A stretch of DNA of 64,000 bases from Loktanella sp. SALINAS62 (lineage in GTDB: Bacteria > Pseudomonadota > Alphaproteobacteria > Rhodobacterales > Rhodobacteraceae): contig NZ_JAAFZU010000001.1 in the NCBI RefSeq assembly GCF_018263905.1, positions 236,228 through 300,227 on the forward strand, written 5' to 3'. Shown one piece after another: positions 25,279 through 33,399 of the stretch. The notes under the pieces are model-generated. The model searched no databases, was not told the DNA's origin, and saw nothing but the letters and a program-made list of their open reading frames with translations. Position 1 is the stretch's first letter, and each line of letters begins with the position of its first letter. The position numbers were made by a program, and so were the translations under genes.

Positions 25279-26796
25279 ATGCAGGGTCTTGGAATATTGA
25301 TGACACTCATAGAATACCGCCAGCAATGGTTCGGCAACGTCCGCGGTGATGTGCTTGCCGGCATCGTTGTCGCATTGGCGCTGATCCCGGAAGCAATCGC
25401 CTTTTCGATCATCGCAGGCGTCGACCCCAAGGTCGGGCTTTACGCCTCTTTTTCAATTGCCGTGCTGATTGCCTTTGTCGGCGGGCGACCGGGCATGATA
25501 TCTGCAGCTACCGCCGCCACTGCCGTGCTGATGATCACCCTCGTCCAAGAGCATGGACTGGAATATCTGCTGGCCGCCACTGTTCTGGCGGGTCTGATCC
25601 AGATTGCAGCAGGCTTTCTGAAGCTGGGCCGCTTCATGCGCTACGTGTCAAAATCCGTGATGACCGGGTTTCTGAACGCGCTGGCGATCCTGATTTTCAT
25701 GGCGCAACTGCCGGAACTGAACCTTGCCAATCCCGGCGTGACCTATCTGACCTATGCGCTGGTGGCGCTGGGTCTGGCGATCATCTACCTGTTGCCGCGC
25801 CTGACGACGGCGGTGCCGTCGCCGCTGGTCACGATCATCGTGCTAACGATCATCGTGACCGTCATGGGCTGGGACGGCGTGCGCACCGTCGGCGACATGG
25901 GCGAAATGCCCGATACGCTGCCGGTCTTCCTGATCCCGCAAATCCCGCTCAACCTTGAAACGCTGCTGATCATCCTGCCTTACGCGCTGGCGGTCGCTGT
26001 CGTGGGGCTGCTGGAAAGCTTGATGACGCAGAACATCGTCGATGATCTGACGGATACCAAATCGAGCCGCGATCAGGAATGCATCGGTCAGGGCATCGCC
26101 AATACCGCAACCGGTTTCATCGGTGGCATGGCGGGTTGTGCGATGATCGGGCAGTCGATCATCAACGTCAAATCCGGCGGTCGCGGTCGCCTGTCCTGCT
26201 TTACCGCCGGCGCCTTGCTGCTGATTCTTGTGGTGGGTCTGGGCGATCTAGTCGGGCGCATCCCGATGCCTGCCCTTGTCGCGATCATGATCATGGTGTC
26301 GATCGGCACCTTCTCTTGGTCGTCGATACAGGCGCTGCGGGTGCACCCACGTTCTTCCAGCGTCGTGATGCTGGCGACCGTGGTGACGGTCATCTACACC
26401 CACAACCTTGCCATCGGCGTGCTGGTGGGCGTGCTGCTGTCGGGTATCTTCTTTGCCGCCAAAATCGCGCAACTGTTCCGGATTTCGTCCACGCTGTCGG
26501 ATGATGGCCGCACACGCACCTATGTTTTGGAAGGCCAATTGTTCTACGGCTCGACAGAGGATTTCACCAACGCCTTTGATTTCCGCGAAGCGCCCGACCG
26601 TGTCATCATCGACGTCAGCCGCGCGCATATCTGGGACATCAGCTCTGTTCAGGCGCTGGACATGGCGATCCTGAAATTCCGCCGCGAAGGCGCAGAGGTC
26701 GAAGTTATCGGCATGAACGAAGCGTCTGAGACCATCGTCGACAAGCTTGCCATCCACGACAAGCCCGGCGCGATGGATGCGCTGACAGGTCACTAG
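25279..26796 (+). CDS. SulP-family inorganic anion transporter with STAS domain
   Basis: The 505-residue inner membrane protein has about ten to twelve helices. N-terminal signatures are DVLAGIVVALALIPEAIAFS and VGLYASF, a fold shared by SulP transporters (SLC26) that move sulfate, bicarbonate or other anions. The C-terminal STAS domain (about residues 410-505) includes LEGQLFYGS and DVSRAHIWDISSVQALD. The ATG at 25279 is chosen over an upstream in-frame codon because GGAAAGGAC sits seven bases before it. A universal stress protein gene starts 13 bp downstream, a pairing often seen with SulP genes and likely one transcript. The transported ion is not decided by the sequence. Confidence 0.88.
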   Translation: MQGLGILMTLIEYRQQWFGNVRGDVLAGIVVALALIPEAIAFSIIAGVDPKVGLYASFSIAVLIAFVGGRPGMISAATAATAVLMITLVQEHGLEYLLAATVLAGLIQIAAGFLKLGRFMRYVSKSVMTGFLNALAILIFMAQLPELNLANPGVTYLTYALVALGLAIIYLLPRLTTAVPSPLVTIIVLTIIVTVMGWDGVRTVGDMGEMPDTLPVFLIPQIPLNLETLLIILPYALAVAVVGLLESLMTQNIVDDLTDTKSSRDQECIGQGIANTATGFIGGMAGCAMIGQSIINVKSGGRGRLSCFTAGALLLILVVGLGDLVGRIPMPALVAIMIMVSIGTFSWSSIQALRVHPRSSSVVMLATVVTVIYTHNLAIGVLVGVLLSGIFFAAKIAQLFRISSTLSDDGRTRTYVLEGQLFYGSTEDFTNAFDFREAPDRVIIDVSRAHIWDISSVQALDMAILKFRREGAEVEVIGMNEASETIVDKLAIHDKPGAMDALTGH

Positions 26797-26809
26797 GGGA
26801 GGATACGAC

Positions 26810-27661
26810 ATGGACAAGATACTCGCACTGCTGGACGGTTCGGACTATTCGCAAAGCGTCTGTCACCATACAGCCTGGATCGCGCAAAAACTGGGGGCCG
26901 GCGTCGATGCGATGCATGTGCTTGGCCGACGCGAAGGGGCCGCGTCAACCGATCTGTCCGGCACCTTGCATCTGGGTGCACGGTCGGCCCTGCTGGCTGA
27001 ACTTTCGGCAATGGATGAACAGCGCGCAAAGCTGGCGCAGGCCAAGGGCCACGCCATTCTGGAAGACGCAAAGGCAATCCTTGAACAGGACGGTGTCGCA
27101 GGGGTGAAGCTGCATTTGCGCAAGGGTGACCTGCTGGATGCCGTTCAGGCGGTAGAACCGGACATCCGCGCCATCACCATCGGCAAGCGTGGCGAAGGGT
27201 CCGCCTATGCATCAGGTCATCTGGGATCGAACCTTGAACGGATTATCCGCGCGTCCAAGGTGCCGGTCTTTGTGGCATCGCGCGCCTATAAACCAATCCA
27301 GAAGGTGCTTGTCGCATATGACGGTAGCGCCAGCGCCAAGGTGGCCATCACCCGCATGGCCGACAGTGCCGTGTTTGCGGACCTTGACCTGACGGTCCTG
27401 TGTATCGGGCAGGACACGGCAAAGGCGCAGGCAACCGCTGACGACGCTGTGGCCAAGCTGCGTGATGCAGGCATCACCGCGACGTCGCGCACTGCGGCAG
27501 GTGATCCCAGCGACGTGCTGAACGATGTCGTCACGACCGACGGTTTCGACCTGCTGGTGATGGGCGCCTATGGTCACAGCCGTATCCGCACCCTGATCAT
27601 CGGGTCCACGACGACCGCAATGGTTCAAACCGTCAGAATCCCGGTCCTGCTGTATCGCTAG
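26810..27661 (+). CDS. Tandem-domain universal stress protein
   Basis: This 283-residue cytoplasmic protein contains two Usp domains (about residues 1-150 and 155-283). The second domain keeps the ATP-binding pattern G-x2-G-x9-G-S in MGAYGHSRIRTLIIGSTT. The first domain has the looser version GKRGEGSAYASGHLGSNLE. It begins LALLDGSDYS, the usual first strand. The gene is 13 bp behind the SulP transporter gene with GGGGAGGAT as ribosome site, suggesting co-expression and perhaps regulation of the transporter. A hairpin at 27741-27774 follows. Confidence 0.9.
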   Translation: MDKILALLDGSDYSQSVCHHTAWIAQKLGAGVDAMHVLGRREGAASTDLSGTLHLGARSALLAELSAMDEQRAKLAQAKGHAILEDAKAILEQDGVAGVKLHLRKGDLLDAVQAVEPDIRAITIGKRGEGSAYASGHLGSNLERIIRASKVPVFVASRAYKPIQKVLVAYDGSASAKVAITRMADSAVFADLDLTVLCIGQDTAKAQATADDAVAKLRDAGITATSRTAAGDPSDVLNDVVTTDGFDLLVMGAYGHSRIRTLIIGSTTTAMVQTVRIPVLLYR

Positions 27662-28010
27662 CAAACAAACGCAGTATTGGCGCAACGCCTGACCGGGGCG
27701 GCGGCAATACATCTACGGTGATTGGTCTTTGCGTCGACAATGTGGGGCGCTTCGGCTGCCCGACGTGCCCCACAGTCAGTCGTCGCACCCCACACAGGCC
27801 GTCAGGACAGGCCGACAGCCAATGCCGCAGTGCCAAGATAAAGCGCAAAAACGCTAAGGACGAAAAGGCGCATCGTTCTGCTTTCTGTGTGTCGATCTGG
27901 TGGATCAAATACAGGGTGCGACATTTCGTTCCATAAATTTTCGTCACGCAGGCCTTCGTGGCGCGAAATCGTTTCTTTCCTGCCACAAGTTATGCCCTTA
28001 GACCGGGGGT
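27662..28010. other. 349 bp stretch with a stem-loop and only a doubtful micro-ORF
   Basis: After the universal stress gene there is TGTGGGGC (27741-27748) paired with GCCCCACA (27767-27774), an 8 bp stem that may mark the transcript end although no T-run follows. A hydrophobic 23-codon ORF lies on the minus strand at 27802-27873. The part just before cidA (about 27930-28010) is AT-richer and probably contains its promoter. I see nothing else. Confidence 0.4.
27802..27873 (-). CDS. Possible 23-residue hydrophobic micro-protein
   Basis: An ATG at 27873 opens a 23-codon frame ending TGA. The product is MRLFVLSVFALYLG followed by TAALAVGLS, a single potential membrane helix with a positively charged N-terminus. 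The ribosome site (AGAAAGCAGAACG) is weak. Small hydrophobic peptides are easily missed in annotation, but a chance frame in GC-rich DNA can look the same. Conservation would decide. Confidence 0.2.
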   Translation of the reverse strand: MRLFVLSVFALYLGTAALAVGLS

Positions 28011-28352
28011 ATGATACAACATCTGACCATACTGCTGGCGTTTCAACTCTTGGGTGAAGCGATCAGTCGGGCGGCGGGCCTGCCCCTGCCCGGCCCCGTC
28101 CTTGGCATGGCTCTTTTGTTTTTGGCCCTGCTGGGGGTGCCACGTCTGGCGGCCATCGCCAGCACGGCGCAGGGGCTGCTTGCCCATCTGTCACTGTTGT
28201 TCGTGCCTGCGGGTGTCGGCGTGGTGGGCCAGCTTGATCGGCTGGGCAACGATGGTGTCGGACTGGCGCTGGCGATCCTTGGATCGACGGCCATCGCCAT
28301 CATTGCCGGGGTCTATACCTTTCTGGCCGTGGCGCGGGTGCTGGACCGATGA
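28011..28352 (+). CDS. CidA/LrgA-family holin-like membrane protein
   Basis: This 113-residue protein has four hydrophobic helices and the family pattern QLLGEAISRAAGLPLPGPVLGMALLF near the N-terminus, with LFVPAGVGVV in the middle. CidA/LrgA proteins form a membrane complex with LrgB-type partners and are linked to murein hydrolase export, cell lysis control or pyruvate/glycolate uptake, depending on the organism. The stop overlaps the start of the LrgB-family gene as ATGA, the standard arrangement. GGGGGT sits close to the ATG as ribosome site. Confidence 0.88.
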   Translation: MIQHLTILLAFQLLGEAISRAAGLPLPGPVLGMALLFLALLGVPRLAAIASTAQGLLAHLSLLFVPAGVGVVGQLDRLGNDGVGLALAILGSTAIAIIAGVYTFLAVARVLDR

Positions 28353-29074
28353 CCGATGTGGCCGATATCTGGATCTACCTGTCGCAGGGACCGCTGCTGT
28401 GGCTGACCGTGACACTGATCGCCTATGGCATTGGCGACTGGGCGTTCCGCGCATCGGGTCGCAAACCCATTGTGAACCCGGTGCTGCTGGCCGTGGCGCT
28501 GCTGGCGGTCGTCCTTACCGTGACCGGCACCAGCTATCAGACCTATTTCGAAGGCGCGCAGTTCGTCCATTTCATGCTCGGCCCGGCGACAGTCGCGCTG
28601 GCCGTTCCGCTTTACACCAACCTGTCCCTGATCCGGCGAAGCCTGCTGCCGATGCTGGCCGCGTTGGTGGTGGGCGCGGGCGCGGCCATGGTATCGGCGG
28701 TTGTGATCGCACGGGCCGCAGGCGTGGCACCCGATACGCTCCTCAGTCTCGTGCCAAAATCGGTGACAGCACCCGTTGCCATCGGCATTACAGAGGCGCT
28801 TGGCGGCCAGCCGTCCCTGACCGCCGTGCTGGTGATCGTCACAGGTGTGACGGGTGCAATCATCGGAACCCCTATTTTCAACGCGCTCCGCATCACGGAT
28901 TACCGCGCGCGGGGCTTCGCCATGGGGGTCGCCAGCCACGGGATCGGCACGGCGCGGGCGTTTCAGGTGAATGAAACCGCGGGCGCCTTTGCCGGGATCG
29001 GCATGGGGCTCAACGCGCTGCTGACCGCGCTGATCGCACCCTTGCTTGCACCTTGGCTGGTCGGTGCCTACTGA
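28349..29074 (+). CDS. LrgB/CidB-family membrane protein
   Basis: This 241-residue partner of the CidA/LrgA-type protein has about seven helices. The family hallmarks are NPVLLAVALL, FMLGPATVALAVPLY, the LVPKSVTAPVAIGITEALGG stretch, and ASHGIGTARAF near the end. The gene starts inside the stop codon of the cidA-like gene. The pair may regulate cell lysis or act as a small-acid transporter (plant PLGG1 is a fused homologue that moves glycolate and glycerate). Which role applies is not visible here. cobO follows 20 bp later, so the transcript may continue into the cobalamin genes. Confidence 0.88.
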   Translation: MTDVADIWIYLSQGPLLWLTVTLIAYGIGDWAFRASGRKPIVNPVLLAVALLAVVLTVTGTSYQTYFEGAQFVHFMLGPATVALAVPLYTNLSLIRRSLLPMLAALVVGAGAAMVSAVVIARAAGVAPDTLLSLVPKSVTAPVAIGITEALGGQPSLTAVLVIVTGVTGAIIGTPIFNALRITDYRARGFAMGVASHGIGTARAFQVNETAGAFAGIGMGLNALLTALIAPLLAPWLVGAY

Positions 29075-29094
29075 TAACCCAAGGGGGACGACAT

Positions 29095-29703
29095 ATGACC
29101 GACGACACAGAACGCCACAACGCCAAGATGGCCAAGAAAAAGGCCGCCCGTGACAAGATCATGGCGACCAAGACCGACCAAAAGGGTCTGATCATCGTCC
29201 ACACCGGCAAGGGCAAGGGTAAATCCAGCGCCGCCTTCGGGATGATCTTTCGTTGCATCGCCCACGATATGCAATGCGCCGTGGTGCAGTTCATAAAGGG
29301 CGGCATGTCCACCGGCGAACGCGACCTGATCCTGTCGAAATTCACCGACATCTGCGCGTTCCACACCATGGGCGAAGGTTTCACATGGGAAACGCAGGAC
29401 AAATCCCGCGATACCGAAATGGCCCAGGCCGCATGGGCCAAGGCCAAGGACCTGATCCGCGACCCAGCGAACACGATGGTCCTGCTGGACGAAATCAACA
29501 TCGCAATCCGCTACGACTACGTCGATGTGGCAGAGGTGGTGGCCTTTTTGCGCGATGAAAAGCCGCCCATGACCCATGTGGTGCTGACCGGGCGCAACGC
29601 GCATGACGACCTGATCGCTGCCGCCGATCTGGTGACGGAAATGGAATTGGTCAAACACCCCTTCCGGTCGGGCATCAAGGCGCAGATCGGCGTCGAATAC
29701 TGA
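29095..29703 (+). CDS. cobO: Corrinoid adenosyltransferase CobO
   Basis: This 202-residue enzyme adds the 5'-deoxyadenosyl group from ATP to cob(I)yrinic acid a,c-diamide or related corrinoids in cobalamin synthesis. The P-loop variant HTGKGKGKSSAAFG is present, along with AVVQFIKGG, the Walker-B-like VLLDEINIA and the C-terminal ADLVTEMELVKHPF, all typical of the CobA/BtuR family. The ATG at 29095 has AAGGGGGAC eight bases upstream. The next gene, 16 bp away, is bluB, which makes the lower ligand of cobalamin, but it is frameshifted. Confidence 0.93.
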   Translation: MTDDTERHNAKMAKKKAARDKIMATKTDQKGLIIVHTGKGKGKSSAAFGMIFRCIAHDMQCAVVQFIKGGMSTGERDLILSKFTDICAFHTMGEGFTWETQDKSRDTEMAQAAWAKAKDLIRDPANTMVLLDEINIAIRYDYVDVAEVVAFLRDEKPPMTHVVLTGRNAHDDLIAAADLVTEMELVKHPFRSGIKAQIGVEY

Positions 29704-29719
29704 CGCTGACACAGCCGCG

Positions 29720-30345
29720 ATGCACCTGACCGACGCCCATGCCCGCGCGCTGAACGACATCCTGACGTGGCGGCGCGACGTGCGCCATTTCCGGACCGAT
29801 CCGATCGCGCCGGACCGTCTGGACAGGTTGCGCGCGGCCATGGACCTAGCACCATCAGTCGGCAACGCGCGACCCTGGCGGGTGCTGCATGTGGCCTCGC
29901 CCGGTCTGCGCGCCCCGCCGTCACCGCCAATTTTGAAACGGCCAACGCCAGCGCCGCCCGGCGCTATACCGGCAAACGCCGCAGTGATTATGCCGCGCTG
30001 AAACTGGCAGGGCTGCGCGACGCGCCGGTTCACCTTGCGATCTTCACCGCGACCGACCCGGACGAAGGCCACGGTCTGGGCCGCCAGACCATGCCAGAGA
30101 TGCTGACCTTTTCGACCGTCTGCGCGATCCACAGCCTGTGGCTGGCAGCGCGCGCTGACAACATCGGGGTGGGCTGGGTGTCGATCCTCGATCCCGCCGC
30201 CCTGCACGCAACGCTGGACGCCCCCGCGAACTGGCACTTCACCGCCTACCTCTGCCTTGGGATCGCAGCGCAGCCCGACGACACACCGCTGCTGCACCGC
30301 ACGGGGTGGCAGGACAATACAGTAACCGATTGGCACCGGGTCTGA
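29720..30345 (+). pseudogene. bluB: bluB, 5,6-dimethylbenzimidazole synthase, frameshifted
   Basis: BluB converts reduced FMN and oxygen into the lower ligand of vitamin B12. The first 60 or so codons read correctly from the ATG at 29720 (WRRDVRHFRTDPI, LAPSVGNARPWRVLHVA), then the frame drifts to nonsense. The rest of the protein continues in the -1 frame from about 29914: AVTANFETANASA, RRSDYAALKLAGL, DAPVHLAIF. The break lies in 29909-29922, CGCGCCCCGCCGTC. One extra C in the CCCC run would restore R-A-P-A-V and a protein of about 208 residues. It is either a true 1-nt deletion or a homopolymer sequencing error. It sits beside cobO. Confidence 0.8.
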
Positions 30346-30346
30346 T

Positions 30347-30416
30347 CTTCTTCTTGCCAAAAATATCCCGGGGGTCTGGGGGCAGCGCCCCCATCCGCAT
30401 TTTCGCGAAAATGCGG
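30347..30416. terminator. Double-hairpin intergenic palindrome between convergent bluB and the TPP-enzyme gene
   Basis: The stretch contains AAAATATCCCGGGGG, then TGGGGGC-AGC-GCCCCCA (30377-30393), then a perfect 22 bp palindrome with arms CCGCATTTTCG and CGAAAATGCGG (30395-30416) that ends at the base before the TPP-enzyme stop codon. Sequences with the CCAAAAATAT-CCCGGGGG core are, from general knowledge, scattered at 3' ends in Rhodobacteraceae genomes. It probably serves as a bidirectional terminator and may be a REP-like repeat. Confidence 0.6.
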
Positions 30417-32054
30417 CTACCCTGCCAGTGACATACCGGGCGTCAGAACAGCCGGGTCCAAAACACATTCGATGATCGCCACCGTGCCGGACGCCTGCGC
30501 AGCCGCAAAGGCCGTCGCAAAATCCTGCTGCCGGGTCACGGTCGCACCGAACCCGCCATAGGCGCGCGCCAGCGCGGCATAGTCGGGATTGGCCAGCACC
30601 GTGCCGGATACACGGCCCGGATAACTGCGTTCCTGATGCATCCGGATCGTGCCATACCGCCCGTTGTTCATGACGATCACGATGGGCGTGGCACCATGCT
30701 GCACGGCAGTCGACAACTCGTTGCAGGTCATCTGGAAACAGCCGTCACCCGCCAGACAGACCACCGTGCGGTCCGGATGGCGCAGGGATGCGGCAATCGC
30801 CGCCGGAAAACCGTAGCCCATCGACCCCGAGGTCGGCGCCAATTGCGTCCCGTATTGTTTGTAGACAAAATACCGATGCAGCCAGGCGGCATAGTTCCCC
30901 GCCCCATTGGTCAGGATTGCGTCATCGGGCAGGCTGTCCGACAGCCAGCGGATCACCTGTTCTTGCTTGACCTGACCCGGTGTCTCGCGCGGCGTGATCC
31001 AATCCTCGTAATCCGCCCGCGCACTGGCGGTCCAGTCATGGAATCCGTGCCAGGGGTCGTCGTCGCGAACATGGTGCCACAGTGCCGCAATCGCGGCCGG
31101 GGCGGTGGCGACGAACCCTTCTGTCACGCCATAGACACGGCCGATCTCTGACGGGTCGGCGTGGCAGTGGATGATCGTCTTGCCCGGTGCAGCGGGATCC
31201 ACCAGCGTATAGCCTTGCGTTTCGATATCGCCAAAGCGGGTGCCGATCAGCAGCAGGCAGTCCGCATCGCGGACGCGCTGCGCCAGTGCTGGGTTCACGC
31301 CGACGTTCAAATCGCCTGCATAATGCCGATCGCGGTTATCGATATAATCCTGCCGCCGGAACCCTGCCGCCACCGGCACGCCTGTGCGGTCCGCAAACTG
31401 TGCCAGCCTGCGCGCGTCCCCGTCGGACCAATGCGGACCACCAATCACGATAAGCGGACGCTTGGCCTGCCGCAGGTGATCGACGGCGATGGTCCATGCG
31501 GCGTCGTGGTTGTCGGACACGGCACCGATACGCCCACCGAAATCTGGCACGTCCGAGGTCGCACTCAGCATGTTTTCGGGCAAGGCCAGCACCACGGGAC
31601 CGGGCCTGCCCGATTGCGCGACGCGGAATGCACGCGCGATATATTCCGGCAGCCGGTCCGTGTCGTCGATCTGTGCGACCCATTTGGCCAACCCGCCGAA
31701 CATTTGTTTGTAATCGACCTCTTGGAATGTTTCGCGGTCGGTGTGGCGGTTGTCGATCTGACCCACGAACAGCACCATCGGCGTGCTGTCCTGCATCGCC
31801 ACATGCACGCCCGCACTTGCGTTGCTGGCACCGGGTCCACGGGTGACGAAACAGACACCCGGCCTGCCGGTCAGTTTGCCGTGCGCCTCTGCCATCATGG
31901 CGGCTCCGCCTTCGTGACGGCAGACCACGTTCTGGATGCCGCTGTCATACAGACCATCCAGTGCGGCCAGAAAGCTTTCGCCCGGCACAGAAAAGACGCG
32001 GTCCACGCCCAGTTTCACCAGTTGGTCGGACAGGATCTTGCCACCGTGTCGCAT
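30417..32054 (-). CDS. Thiamine-diphosphate-dependent acetolactate synthase-like enzyme
   Basis: The 545-residue protein has the three-domain ThDP fold. The N-terminal PYR domain has the catalytic Glu in VPGESFLAALDG and HEGGAAMMAEA. The central domain follows, and the C-terminal PP domain has the cofactor motif GDGCFQMTCNEL...NNGRYGT. It is similar to acetolactate synthase large subunits, but no regulatory small subunit (IlvH) gene is adjacent. That and the family resemblance make a catabolic decarboxylase, carboligase or sulfoacetaldehyde/oxalyl-type enzyme equally possible. The ATG at 32054 has GAGGT before it. It converges on the bluB remnant across a double hairpin. Confidence 0.82.
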   Translation of the reverse strand: MRHGGKILSDQLVKLGVDRVFSVPGESFLAALDGLYDSGIQNVVCRHEGGAAMMAEAHGKLTGRPGVCFVTRGPGASNASAGVHVAMQDSTPMVLFVGQIDNRHTDRETFQEVDYKQMFGGLAKWVAQIDDTDRLPEYIARAFRVAQSGRPGPVVLALPENMLSATSDVPDFGGRIGAVSDNHDAAWTIAVDHLRQAKRPLIVIGGPHWSDGDARRLAQFADRTGVPVAAGFRRQDYIDNRDRHYAGDLNVGVNPALAQRVRDADCLLLIGTRFGDIETQGYTLVDPAAPGKTIIHCHADPSEIGRVYGVTEGFVATAPAAIAALWHHVRDDDPWHGFHDWTASARADYEDWITPRETPGQVKQEQVIRWLSDSLPDDAILTNGAGNYAAWLHRYFVYKQYGTQLAPTSGSMGYGFPAAIAASLRHPDRTVVCLAGDGCFQMTCNELSTAVQHGATPIVIVMNNGRYGTIRMHQERSYPGRVSGTVLANPDYAALARAYGGFGATVTRQQDFATAFAAAQASGTVAIIECVLDPAVLTPGMSLAG

Positions 32055-32164
32055 CGCATACCTCTTTCGCGTGGGCGCAGGCGGTCGCGGACCGGCCTGC
32101 GTGCGGCCAGTGTCACGCAAAACAGCCCCGGCTGCCATGCCGAAATGACGCATGTGGCGCGGGA

Positions 32165-32560
32165 TCAGACGCCTGCGTCAGGCACCGCCAGTTCGATCAG
32201 GTTCCCGTCGGGATCGCGCAGGTAGATTGATGTGATCGGCCCCCCTGCACCAGTGCGCGGGACCGGACCAATCTCGACCGGGATGCCCTGCTGTGCCAGA
32301 TGCGTCTGCCAGTCGGATAGCGGCGTATCGGTCAAGAAACACAAATCTGCGCTGCCCGGCGTGGCGTGCGTGGCATTGGGGCGCACCGGGGCATCTGCTG
32401 CGTGCAGGTTGATTTTTTGTGCGCCAAAGGTCAACGCGATGCGGTCATCGGGACCGAATGCAACAACCCCCATCCCCAGCACGTCGCGGTAGAATGCCAC
32501 CGTCCGGTCGAGATCGGTCACTGTCAGGACCAGATGATCAAGCGTGGTCAGTCGTGGCAT
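32165..32560 (-). CDS. VOC-superfamily (glyoxalase/dioxygenase fold) protein
   Basis: This 131-residue protein has two beta-alpha-beta-beta-beta units of the vicinal oxygen chelate fold. Likely metal ligands are His9 in LDHLVLTVTD, His53 in KINLHAAD, and the Glu near the C-terminus in GNLIELAVP, with YLRDPDGN before it. The family includes fosfomycin-resistance enzymes, glyoxalase I and ring-cleaving dioxygenases; small single-copy members like this usually cannot be assigned a substrate. A GAAGGG ribosome site precedes the ATG. It lies 110 bp upstream of the TPP-enzyme gene on the same strand and is divergent from the MaoC-type gene by 36 bp. Confidence 0.82.
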   Translation of the reverse strand: MPRLTTLDHLVLTVTDLDRTVAFYRDVLGMGVVAFGPDDRIALTFGAQKINLHAADAPVRPNATHATPGSADLCFLTDTPLSDWQTHLAQQGIPVEIGPVPRTGAGGPITSIYLRDPDGNLIELAVPDAGV

Positions 32561-32596
32561 TTGCCCTTCGCTCCGTGTTGCGGCAGATTACGACAG

Positions 32597-33388
32597 ATGA
32601 ACACAGCCCCAACCGACACACAAACCCTGACGGACCCGATGGACCCCGCCCGCGCGACCGCGTTGGCCGCGACGTTGGGCTGCGGGCACAGCTATGCGGT
32701 CGGTGATCCGTTGCCGCCCTTTGCGCACCAGATCTATTTCTGGACACCCCAACCACCTGATGCACTGGGGCGCGACGGTCATCCCGCGCTGGGTGGTTTT
32801 CTGCCCGATCTGGGTCTGCCGCGCCGGATGTGGGCGGCAGGACGGCTGGTCTTTCACACCGATCTGCTGGCTGGCGTGCGCGCCGAAAAGACATCGCGCG
32901 TTGAAAGCATCACGCGCAAGGACGGGCGATCCGGCAAGCTGGCCTTTGTCCGGGTGCGGCACGACATCCGCCAGCGCCAGACGCTGGCTGTCACCGAATG
33001 GCAGGATCTGGTCTACCGCGCGGACGGCGGTGCGGCGGCGGCACCGCTGCAGGCCCCCACCGACGAAGACGCGTCGCACCCGGTGGATTTCGACAGCACG
33101 CTGTTGTTTCGCTATTCAGCGCTGACCTTTAACGGGCATCGTATCCATTACGACGAAACCTATGCCCGCGAGGTCGAAGGCTATGACGGGTTGGTGGTTC
33201 ACGGTCCGCTGCTGGCGCATCTGCTGATGGGATATGCGGCGGCAGAACTGGGCAGGATCGCCAGTTTCGATTACCGCGCGACATCGCCCCTGATGCACCA
33301 CCAGCGGGGGACCCTGTGCCGGCGCGGACATGATTTCTGGGTGCGCGGCCCCGACGGGCGGCTGTGCATGACGGCCAGCGCGACCTGA
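32597..33388 (+). CDS. HTD2/MaoC-type acyl-CoA hydratase (mesaconyl-C4-CoA hydratase-like)
   Basis: The 263-residue protein has a double hot-dog fold. The N-terminal part is a degenerate FAS1-like hydratase domain (GRLVFHTDLLAG). The C-terminal MaoC domain carries the catalytic His and Asp in YSALTFNGHRIHYD and the typical GLVVHGPLLAHLL. This pattern is that of HTD2 and mesaconyl-C4-CoA hydratases, which hydrate a C4 acyl-CoA; a role in C5 dicarboxylate or methylaspartate-type metabolism is possible. The ribosome site is weak, so the start is less certain. The only close neighbours are the divergent VOC gene and a converging FAD oxidoreductase gene. Confidence 0.75.
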   Translation: MNTAPTDTQTLTDPMDPARATALAATLGCGHSYAVGDPLPPFAHQIYFWTPQPPDALGRDGHPALGGFLPDLGLPRRMWAAGRLVFHTDLLAGVRAEKTSRVESITRKDGRSGKLAFVRVRHDIRQRQTLAVTEWQDLVYRADGGAAAAPLQAPTDEDASHPVDFDSTLLFRYSALTFNGHRIHYDETYAREVEGYDGLVVHGPLLAHLLMGYAAAELGRIASFDYRATSPLMHHQRGTLCRRGHDFWVRGPDGRLCMTASAT

Positions 33389-33399
33389 CAGGCGGGCAA

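Noticed and set aside
29068-30468. 466-codon minus-strand frame opposite cobO and bluB
   Set aside because: It is antisense to recognised enzymes, has no family features, and is typical of GC-rich shadow frames.
31161-32225. 354-codon plus-strand frame opposite the TPP-dependent enzyme
   Set aside because: It is the complement of ThDP-binding motifs and has no ribosome site.
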